From: Actinomycetota bacterium
GTDB lineage: Bacteria > Actinomycetota > Actinomycetes > S36-B12 > UBA10799
Direction: 5' to 3'
Length of the DNA stretch: 5,396 nucleotides
Assembly: GCA_003452655.1 (NCBI GenBank)
Contig: DMNR01000339.1
Coordinates: forward strand, 1 to 5,396
Shown in pieces: positions 1 through 4,357 of the stretch; the first letter of the stretch is position 1, and every line of letters begins with the position of its first letter. The notes under the pieces are model-generated. The model did no database searches. It saw only the letters and a list, made by a program, of their open reading frames with translations, and had not been told where the DNA came from. The translations under genes were made by a program, and so were the position numbers.

Positions 1-350
1 TGATGACCGGCCGAAAGTTCCGGGCCGAGGAGGCCGAGGGTTGGGGACTGTTCAACGAGGTGATCGAGCCCAACCAACTCATGGCGCACGTCATGGAGGT
101 GGCCCGAGGCCTGGCCGAGAACGTGGGCCCCAAGGCGGTCGCCACCACTAAGTACCAGTTGTACCGGGATGCCGACCGCAGCGTCGGGCCGGCCGTGTCC
201 GACGCCCAACGGTTCATGCGTGAAACCATGGCCGGACCCGAGTTCGCCGAGGGCGTGAAAGCCTTCCGGGAGGGCGTCCCGCCCGACTTCCCGAATGCGG
301 CCGTGGAGCCAGCCGGTCCGGGCTCTAACATGGGCGATACGCCCGGATAG
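1..350 (+). CDS. Enoyl-CoA hydratase/isomerase (crotonase) family protein, 3' part only
   Basis: This is the C-terminal ~115 residues of a crotonase-fold acyl-CoA enzyme. The family hydrates or isomerises enoyl-CoA thioesters in the cytoplasm, mostly in fatty acid or amino acid breakdown. The visible part starts at the conserved TGRKFRAEEAEGWGLFNEVI block (usual form LTGRxFsAeEAxxxGLVnxVv). It continues through a helical segment with GPKAVATTKYQLYRDAD and ends with PEFAEGVKAFREGVPPDF, the family's typical DFxEGvxAFxEKRxPxF tail. The Met at 3-5 is internal, because family members have about 150 residues before this point, including the oxyanion-hole and catalytic Glu region, which lie outside the window. 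The exact substrate cannot be named. The reading frame runs on past the usual family end and stops at TAG 348-350, ten bases inside the tRNA gene. The family call is secure. Confidence 0.9.
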   Translation, partial: MTGRKFRAEEAEGWGLFNEVIEPNQLMAHVMEVARGLAENVGPKAVATTKYQLYRDADRSVGPAVSDAQRFMRETMAGPEFAEGVKAFREGVPPDFPNAAVEPAGPGSNMGDTPG

Positions 351-417
351 CTCAGTTGGTCAGAGCAGCTGTCTTGTAAACAGCAGGTCGTCGGTTCGAA
401 TCCGACTTCGGGCTCCA
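341..417 (+). tRNA. tRNA-Thr, anticodon UGU, CCA encoded
   Basis: A full 77-nt cloverleaf can be folded by eye. The acceptor stem GCCCGGA pairs with TTCGGGC (one G-T pair). The D arm is GCTC-AGTTGGTCA-GAGC. The anticodon stem GCTGT/ACAGC encloses the loop CTTGTAA, giving anticodon TGT, which reads threonine ACA (and ACG by wobble). The T arm is GTCGG-TTCGAAT-CCGAC. The discriminator is T414 and CCA is encoded at 415-417. The first ten bases overlap the end of the crotonase reading frame. There is no second copy of its 3' half within this window, so no attachment-site pair can be shown, although tRNA 3' ends are common integration targets and the sequence to the right looks accessory. Confidence 0.97.
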
Positions 418-650
418 AAACCCTTGCAATTGCAGCGATCTGAGCACTCTAGCGTTTGCTCGATAAATGCTCTGGCCACTTTGGGGGCCACGAACCCTCC
501 TGGTAGGGAGTGGTACTGGGTAGTAGGCGCTCTCGAAACAGGTTGAAGCGCAACTGGGTACCAAGCCCTACCACCTCTTGCTACCAAAACCGACTGTTTC
601 TGGGGGCTTTGACCGACATGCGAGTCTGCCTGACGAATGGTCTTCAGTCC

Positions 651-694
651 CTGGTGATCTGGTGATCTGGTGATCTGGTGATCTGGTGATCTGG
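651..694. repeat. 8-bp tandem repeat, 5.5 copies of CTGGTGAT
   Basis: Five perfect head-to-tail copies of CTGGTGAT (651-690) are followed by a half copy CTGG (691-694). No base differs among the copies, which points to recent expansion by slippage or to selection on the unit. It lies in apparent non-coding DNA about 230 bp after the tRNA. The unit length is not a multiple of three, so a change in copy number would shift any frame reading through it. Confidence 0.95.
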
Positions 695-840
695 CGGCCT
701 GCGGTCTGCGATCGGCGAGTGGCTCGGGAGGAGAACTCTGACCAGCCGAAAGGTCATGGACCGCCAGTTCTCGCAGAACCACGCGGGCACGTCACCCGCT
801 GACAATCACCTCAATCAAGAAGAACGGGTGTTTGCCCGCC

Positions 841-981
841 ATGCCCGCAGCTCACCGAGCAGTCTTGAACGCTCGACAACTGGCTCGTCGGCTACGTAAA
901 TGGGTCGCGAACCCGCAAAACTACGACGAACACATTGCCTGGGCTCACAGACGAGCAGCTCAAACCTCAACCGCTGCCTGA
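841..981 (+). CDS. Possible 46-residue small basic protein, or a fragment
   Basis: An ATG-started frame of 46 codons ends at TGA 979-981. Its translation is Ala- and Arg-rich and looks protein-like, for example ARQLARRLRKWVANPQNYDE, probably helical with a positively charged face. The frame is open without an ATG back to about 742, so it may be the tail of a decayed gene rather than a complete one. There is no convincing ribosome binding site before the ATG, only a GAAGA about 17 bases upstream. No family is recognised. It is listed only because composition and residue pattern look better than those of neighbouring random frames. Confidence 0.2.
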   Translation: MPAAHRAVLNARQLARRLRKWVANPQNYDEHIAWAHRRAAQTSTAA

Positions 982-1002
982 GACCTCCCAGTCCGGGGGT
1001 GT

Positions 1003-1412
1003 TCAACCATGCCGGTCCTTCTTCTCACGGTGTCCGTTGGAGACCCTTTCGGTCCACCTCTGACCATCCCAATATCTACGTTCAAACCGCCTGAACGGGG
1101 TTGCTTCGACGCCGGCACTTGGGGAGGCGGGGCTACATTCGATGGTGTTGGCCCATTCAGAGTGGCTGAATTTTGAGGCTTGGACCTGCTGCGCACCGTG
1201 ATCACCTGCGTGGAACCGCACTTTGTGCAACGGCTGAAGCGCGTAAAGGTAGCCAGTTTGGCCTCGTGCATCGACTGGCGAGCCAGGTCCTGTGGCCGTC
1301 GAGTTAGTCCACGGCCCACAAGTGGAGGTTGTTTGGCCTCTCGCTCTGACATCTTCTCGGCACGCCCCTCGTTGCCGCATATGGTGCATTTTCGCTGAAC
1401 GTCGCGTGCCAT
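1003..1412 (-). pseudogene. Zinc-ribbon plus DUF2510 protein, broken by a one-base frameshift
   Basis: Read from ATG 1412, the first ~100 residues carry a CxxC pair at residues 9-12 (CTIC) and another at 62-65 (CTKC). This looks like a split zinc ribbon, followed by a polar linker ending in APPPQVPA. The DUF2510 signature RRYWDGQRWTERV appears only in the neighbouring frame, ending at TGA 1003-1005. Joining the frames near 1111-1124 gives a PPP linker followed by AGVEATPFRRFERRYWDGQ, which aligns with the usual AGWYPDPxGxxxxRYWDGxxW of DUF2510. One base is missing, most simply a C from the CCCC run at 1121-1124 (- strand). DUF2510 is a short actinobacterial domain of unknown role, often next to membrane or zinc-binding parts. 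The lost GWYPD core (here GVEAT) suggests genuine decay, but a sequencing error is possible. The start has an AGGA seven bases upstream and also a TAGGAT box six bases upstream. Confidence 0.7.
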
Positions 1413-1418
1413 AGTCGC

Positions 1419-1424
1419 ATCCTA
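1419..1424 (-). promoter_or_regulatory. Candidate -10 box (TAGGAT) for leaderless transcription of the zinc-ribbon gene
   Basis: On the - strand TAGGAT lies exactly six bases before the ATG at 1412. A TAnnnT box at this distance would start the transcript at the A of the start codon, the common leaderless layout in actinobacteria. The same bases contain an AGGA that could serve as a ribosome binding site, so the two readings compete. No good -35 was found 16-19 bases upstream. Confidence 0.35.
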
Positions 1425-1567
1425 CGCTGGCCGAAACGACCATGCGTGTGCCGCTCTCAATAACCAGCCACGACGCCAGTACGTCCTTCAGTCAGCGAGC
1501 GTTACGCTGGAGCCCCGCGTGAAGTGACTAATAGCGCTTGCTGGCCCTCTGGGTCAACTCGCAGACA

Positions 1568-1593
1568 AGAGACAAGCGTGCCGAATGGTCTCT
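1568..1593 (-). terminator. Weak hairpin just after the OST-HTH operon
   Basis: The perfect six-base arms AGAGAC and GTCTCT enclose a 14-base loop, starting 10 bases after the stop of the 249-aa gene on the - strand. A second small inverted pair, CTAAAT/ATTTAG (1592-1597 and 1605-1610), straddles that stop codon. There is no U-tract, so it is at best a weak or factor-assisted end. The remaining sequence between this hairpin and the zinc-ribbon gene shows no gene. Confidence 0.25.
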
Positions 1594-1602
1594 AAATGGT
1601 AG

Positions 1603-2352
1603 CTATTTAGTCAAGTCCAGACCGCCAAAGTCGGCGAAATACGCCCCGTCGGATGGGTGAGGCCCGACAAAAAATACAAGAAGAACGGGAGCGATTGTGG
1701 TCCCAATAACATCAAAGTAGATTCTCGCTGCCCGTTCAGGGGTGGTTTGGTCGCCCGCCTTCAAATGCCATTCGGTGCTGCCTGATATTTTGGCGCCAGC
1801 GATCCTCACTTCATATGCATAGGAAACTTGACCGTTGGCAGCGAAAGCGACTCCATGACGAGAGTGCCACTCCCTCATCGGTCCGAGGTTCTCGCCAGAT
1901 GAGCGGCGTTGAAGCAATGTCGCTGCCTTGTGGGCGAATGGCCAACGAGTGACGTCGAGCTTGTCGGCGGAAGTGAGGGCGCCTTGGTGGAGTGCTAGTC
2001 GGGCTGATGCGTTGCTAGCTTTGGCGAACGCGTCGCTCGGTCTAGTGACTTCAGTCGAACGTTCTTCCTGACCGACTAGCCAAGCGCGGAGTGTCTGGTC
2101 GTCGAAGCGAAACTTTTTCGGCTCGACGGTAAAGGTGACATACGGTTGGACAGTTCTCCGGTACTTTCTACCAAGTTGACATGCCGCCGCCTCGGCACCT
2201 GCGAACTCCTCAAGTAAGCGCAACTCTTGCGCATTGGGGGAATCTTCACCCTTGCGTGCAACGATTACGCGGACGTCCCCTACGAGCAATTCCTGGACGA
2301 GGTCCCGTGCTTGTGCAGCGAAGTCCTGGTAGACAAAGAGAAATCGAACCAT
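1603..2352 (-). CDS. Unrecognised 249-aa protein, second gene of the OST-HTH operon
   Basis: I do not recognise a family. The protein begins with a strand-helix-strand pattern (VRFLFVYQDFAAQARDLVQE, then DVRVIVAR). A mixed region follows to about residue 100, and then a low-complexity Ala/Ser linker (about 106-130). The C-terminal block (about 155-235) alternates strands and contains REWHSRHGVAF, GSTEWHLKAGD, ERAARIYFDVI and PVLLVFFVGPHP. That last block looks like a small beta-rich domain, and by pattern alone its EWHLK...RIYF...LLVFF order recalls compact RNase-toxin-like folds, but this is only an impression. There is no signal peptide or membrane helix, so it is probably cytoplasmic. The ATG lies 12 bases after the stop of the OST-HTH gene with no clear ribosome binding site, which suggests translational coupling. 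By eye the gene is less GC-rich than the crotonase and pentapeptide genes, which is compatible with acquisition. Confidence 0.8.
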   Translation of the reverse strand: MVRFLFVYQDFAAQARDLVQELLVGDVRVIVARKGEDSPNAQELRLLEEFAGAEAAACQLGRKYRRTVQPYVTFTVEPKKFRFDDQTLRAWLVGQEERSTEVTRPSDAFAKASNASARLALHQGALTSADKLDVTRWPFAHKAATLLQRRSSGENLGPMREWHSRHGVAFAANGQVSYAYEVRIAGAKISGSTEWHLKAGDQTTPERAARIYFDVIGTTIAPVLLVFFVGPHPSDGAYFADFGGLDLTK

Positions 2353-2364
2353 CTGAGATCGAGA

Positions 2365-3225
2365 TCAATTCGAATCGTGCTGGATCGCATCCCATACGAG
2401 TCCGATTGGTATCTTCAGATCGCGCAATTCGGCGGTGCTCATTTCGCTCACGGCTCGAGTGACCACATCGAGCAGCGTAGAACCCGCAATCGGCCCTTGT
2501 CTCGTAGGTCTCGTAGGTCTGAGGGCCGCCTTCCGGCCCGTGTAGCGTGCGCTGACGATCGTTGCATGTGCGGTCTCGGCCGCCGCTTCGGTGATTCCCG
2601 CCACCTCGAGCGATTGGTCGAGCAGTGTTTCAAGAGCTGCGGTCCTGTGTTGGTGCCAGCGGTCTGACATGCCAACGGATTGGATCCTCCGAAACCATGG
2701 CTGCCACCATGCTCCTGTTTCGCCATCGAGAATGGCCGCCAAGGCATCGTGGTCTTCTTCGTCTACACCCTTGAGGAAATCACGGGCGATGATCTTGTGG
2801 CACTCTGAACTCGCAGGCGCCAGCAGAACCGCTTGCTTATCGTCAGCCCCGTCCCGAGGAACGCGCCTGACATTTTCGCCGTCCTGGCTGATGGCGAGAG
2901 CGAACGGACAGTTGGGGCTGACCCAGACGCGCCAGAGGTTGACAGACTCGCCAGACGCCTCAACTGGGTTTGCGTCGACTGCACCTTCCGGCCGGTTCGA
3001 ATCAAGAAGGACATCGCCCGGACGCCCGTAGACCACGTCCATGCCAGCGCGGTCCACCACCTCGACCCCTTCCACATATCGGTCGATGTAGTCCCTGAGG
3101 TTCAGGGCCCCAGCGCCTTCCGGCGTCCAGCCGGGGTGGAGCGCCCGGATCTCAGGGGCTAGGCGGCTGCCTTGGATCTTGCCGTGTGAGACCAGTTCGA
3201 CGATGCTTGCTGGGATGTCTTCCAC
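2365..3225 (-). CDS. OST-HTH/LOTUS-like domain protein, 286 aa, first gene of the operon
   Basis: Residues ~3-68 match the OST-HTH/LOTUS winged-helix pattern: helix (IVELVSHGKIQGSRLAPEIR), then LHPGWTPEGAGALNLRDYID and a wing strand VEVVDRAGMDVVYG. This fits the family core gsrLgxxlrxlxPxFxpxxxGxxxLxdll....xxv. LOTUS domains bind RNA in the proteins studied and in bacteria often accompany NYN-type nucleases, but no NYN or other nuclease motif is visible here. Residues ~95-180 form a second, unidentified domain with LWRVWVSPNCPFALAIS, IIARDFL and a Trp-rich GAWWQPWFRRI. Residues 195-285 are mainly helical, with a basic RPTRPTR patch made by an in-frame 9-bp duplication (2500-2517). The GTG start is supported by GGAAGGA seven bases upstream and by the domain starting immediately. 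The 249-aa gene follows after 12 bp. The domain call is moderate and the CDS call strong. Confidence 0.75.
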   Translation of the reverse strand: MEDIPASIVELVSHGKIQGSRLAPEIRALHPGWTPEGAGALNLRDYIDRYVEGVEVVDRAGMDVVYGRPGDVLLDSNRPEGAVDANPVEASGESVNLWRVWVSPNCPFALAISQDGENVRRVPRDGADDKQAVLLAPASSECHKIIARDFLKGVDEEDHDALAAILDGETGAWWQPWFRRIQSVGMSDRWHQHRTAALETLLDQSLEVAGITEAAAETAHATIVSARYTGRKAALRPTRPTRQGPIAGSTLLDVVTRAVSEMSTAELRDLKIPIGLVWDAIQHDSN

Positions 3226-3404
3226 TGGCAGTCCTTCCGAGGATGCATAAGGGACCCAACCCGGAGGTTGGATCCCTTGATGAGATCTTGTGTTCCATCG
3301 AAGGACTGGGCAATTGCTGCGCAGCCTACGTCGTCTTAAGCGGGAGCCTTCCGCTCGGTAGACAACCCCGAGCGAAGGGATCAGACTCTACGGCGCTCGG
3401 ATTG
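3226..3404 (-). promoter_or_regulatory. Long structured 5' leader of the OST-HTH operon, possible attenuator
   Basis: If transcription starts 6-7 bases after the -10 box, the leader is about 180 nt. In RNA order it contains GAUCCCUU (3382-3375), a perfect 7-bp hairpin CGCUCGG/CCGAGCG (3374-3352, 9-nt loop), a perfect 10-bp palindrome GCTGCGCAGC (3325-3316), and then the strong hairpin at 3278-3249. The first segment is perfectly complementary over eight bases to the 5' arm AAGGGAUC of that last hairpin, so the two pairings exclude each other, as in an antiterminator/terminator switch. The leader matches no riboswitch class I can recognise. It could equally be a separate small RNA ending at the hairpin. 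Confidence 0.45.
3249..3278 (-). terminator. Strong 13-bp hairpin just upstream of the OST-HTH start codon
   Basis: On the - strand the arms AAGGGATCCAACC and GGTTGGGTCCCTT pair over 13 positions around a TCCG tetraloop. The only non-Watson-Crick position is a U-G pair in the - strand RNA, whereas on the + strand it would be an A-C mismatch. This favours function in the - strand transcript. The 3' side ends in UU followed by AUGC, so the U-tract is very short. It sits 23 bases before the GTG start, so it would stop most read-through into the operon if it acts as a terminator. Confidence 0.55.
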
Positions 3405-3410
3405 CTCTTC

Positions 3411-3439
3411 ACGGTAGCGTGACTGGTCGGATTCGTCAA
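3411..3439 (-). promoter_or_regulatory. Promoter of the OST-HTH operon, TTGACG-N17-TACCGT
   Basis: The - strand carries TTGACG (3439-3434), a spacer of exactly 17 bases, then TACCGT (3416-3411). This fits the housekeeping sigma-factor pattern of actinobacteria (TTGACn ... TAnnnT) with ideal spacing. It is the best promoter in the window. The predicted start is near 3404, giving the long leader described separately. Confidence 0.6.
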
Positions 3440-3550
3440 CTCCCGGAGGGCCAATCCCGTCTCCGTTGTCCATCCGGTCATCTTAGGGAGGGTTGAGTCA
3501 CACCACCAGACGGGACTCACCCGTTCCTTCGGCAACCTGGAAGTGATTCA

Positions 3551-3670
3551 GTGATGCCGGGTCCGTTCTGGAACGCATTGGAGCTGGCGATTTCGGTGAG
3601 GTTGGTTACCCAGGGGGTGGTCCGACCACGATGGGTGCCAATGGGCCTGTTCGGTCACGTGTCGGCTTGA
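3551..3670 (+). CDS. Possible small protein of 38-39 residues
   Basis: A short frame starts at GTG 3551 or ATG 3554 and ends at TGA 3668-3670. GGAAG lies eight bases before the GTG, a plausible ribosome binding site. The product is hydrophobic with aromatic and basic residues (for example PFWNALELAISVRLVTQGVV) and could form one amphipathic or membrane-lying helix. It is on the + strand, divergent from the OST-HTH operon promoter about 110 bp away. No family is recognised, and the length is within what chance gives, so this is a weak call. Confidence 0.22.
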   Translation: MMPGPFWNALELAISVRLVTQGVVRPRWVPMGLFGHVSA

Positions 3671-3720
3671 TTCCCGCGGTGCTGACGACGGAATGAGGCA
3701 GTCGAGAGCGGGCAGCAGGT

Positions 3721-4020
3721 TCACGAGCCTTGAAGATACTGATCTCGACGCCGGTCCGAATCCAACAGGATCACTGGGCAGAAGGCTCCTCGGCCCCCAC
3801 ACCCAGATCGAGTCCCGTCAGGAGCGACCGGTGCGCCCCCCGAGAGAATGGCACCACTCAATTTCGAGCCGGACAGGTCCGCACCGGTCAGGTTCGCATC
3901 ACGAAGGTCCGCCCTGCCCAGGACCGCGCGGGACAGGTCGGGGATTGGGCGTTGGTTTCGGTAGTTGGTCCAACTGTCGTGGCCGGTTGTGAGGGCTTCT
4001 ACTGCTTGGGGGTCGGCCAT
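3721..4020 (-). CDS. Short pentapeptide-repeat protein, C-terminus probably truncated by a frameshift
   Basis: The N-terminus MADPQAVEALTTGHDSWTNY followed by PDLS is the start of a common pentapeptide family (MANPEHLxxLxxGxxxWNxWR...PDLSGADL). About seven A(D/N)LxX repeats follow (residues ~27-61: RAVLGRADLRDANLTGADLS, then GSKLSGAILSG). Such repeats stack into a right-handed square beta-helix and usually go on much longer. Here the repeats stop at a run of six G (- strand, 3841-3836), and the remaining ~38 residues are Gly/Arg-rich with no repeat. Dropping one G would give a different tail (SGAHRSLLTGLDLGVGAEEP) ending at TGA 3771-3773. So the gene is either a truncated relic or has a slippage-prone end. 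The ATG lacks a ribosome binding site but has a TACGTT box six bases upstream. Its role is unknown. Confidence 0.65.
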   Translation of the reverse strand: MADPQAVEALTTGHDSWTNYRNQRPIPDLSRAVLGRADLRDANLTGADLSGSKLSGAILSGGAPVAPDGTRSGCGGRGAFCPVILLDSDRRRDQYLQGS

Positions 4021-4026
4021 CGAGTG

Positions 4027-4032
4027 AACGTA
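4027..4032 (-). promoter_or_regulatory. Candidate -10 box (TACGTT) for leaderless transcription of the short pentapeptide gene
   Basis: TACGTT on the - strand lies exactly six bases before the ATG at 4020. This spacing would place the transcript start on the start codon, and no ribosome binding site is present. No good -35 is seen upstream. The same layout occurs before the zinc-ribbon gene. Confidence 0.35.
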
Positions 4033-4357
4033 GGACGTCGGCCCCCTTCAGCCCGCCCACCGATACGGTGCGCCATCGGGGCAGCCCGATGCCGACCGCC
4101 GGGGCGAGTACGTCGGCCAGGCGGTCGAGGGCACCAGGTGACCATCACGGCGGCGCCCAGCCGTCGAGGACGTCGGGGCGCGGACAGTACGAGACCAGCC
4201 CACCAGGTGGCCTACATCGCACCCGGAGCGGTACTCGTGGTTAGTGGGGCGGTCGAGTTTGTGGGCTCACAGGGGCCTCTCAGCAGCTCTCGGGGTGTAG
4301 TCGGCGGGCCTTGGCGGCTACACCATCGGGGTAGCGCTCATGCAAGTTGGGCGGTCG
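4033..4357. other. Spacer between the two pentapeptide-repeat genes
   Basis: No complete gene is visible. On the - strand, one frame from 4144 to about 4021 reads as plausible protein (ALDRLADVLAPAVGIGLPRW and VGGLKGADV) with mostly G/C third positions. It has no start codon, and a TGA at 4147-4145 interrupts it. It may be the relic of a coding region removed when the neighbouring genes were rearranged. A long open + strand frame also crosses here but is Arg/Gly/Pro-rich and runs antisense to both pentapeptide genes. Confidence 0.4.
4317..4335 (-). terminator. Weak hairpin after the membrane pentapeptide gene
   Basis: The arms GCTAC/GTAGC (- strand) with an inner CC/GG pair around a small loop start about 23 bases after the stop codon. 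There is no U-tract. It may help end transcription but is not convincing. Confidence 0.22.

Larger units (their letters stand above)
418..1002. other. Gene-poor stretch after the tRNA
   Basis: No gene in this stretch can be supported with confidence. It contains a 10-bp palindrome TGCAATTGCA (425-434) just after the tRNA, and an inverted pair TGGTAGGG (501-508) / CCCTACCA (566-573). It also has a direct repeat ACTGGGTA (515-522 and 553-560), an 8-bp tandem array (651-694) and a weak 46-codon open frame (841-981), described separately. Several long open frames cross it on both strands, but they have no domain-like sequence and one is simply the antisense of the tRNA. It is probably non-coding or heavily decayed DNA. 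No integrase, excisionase or phage remnant could be read. Confidence 0.5.

Noticed and set aside
651..694. CRISPR array
   Set aside because: The units are 8 bp, directly adjacent and without spacers, so this is a simple tandem repeat.
352..782. Long - strand open frames containing SRIRTDDLLFTRQLL
   Set aside because: This is the antisense of the tRNA gene, a well-known source of false proteins in annotations. The rest is low-quality sequence including the translated 8-bp repeat.
1003..1443. A stand-alone 146-codon gene starting at 1443 in the DUF2510 frame
   Set aside because: Only the last ~30 residues of this frame resemble protein. The earlier part is the shadow of the zinc-ribbon frame, so one frameshifted gene explains both better.
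2181..3162. Several + strand open frames opposite the OST-HTH operon
   Set aside because: They are antisense to two good genes with ribosome binding site, promoter and domain evidence. None shows a recognisable motif.
3226..3404. Known riboswitch class (SAM, TPP, c-di-AMP and similar)
   Set aside because: I compared the leader by eye with the conserved cores of these classes and found no match, so I call it only an unclassified structured leader.
3548..3802. 84-codon - strand frame below the short pentapeptide gene
   Set aside because: It has no pentapeptide periodicity and no recognised motif, so it does not serve as the missing C-terminus.
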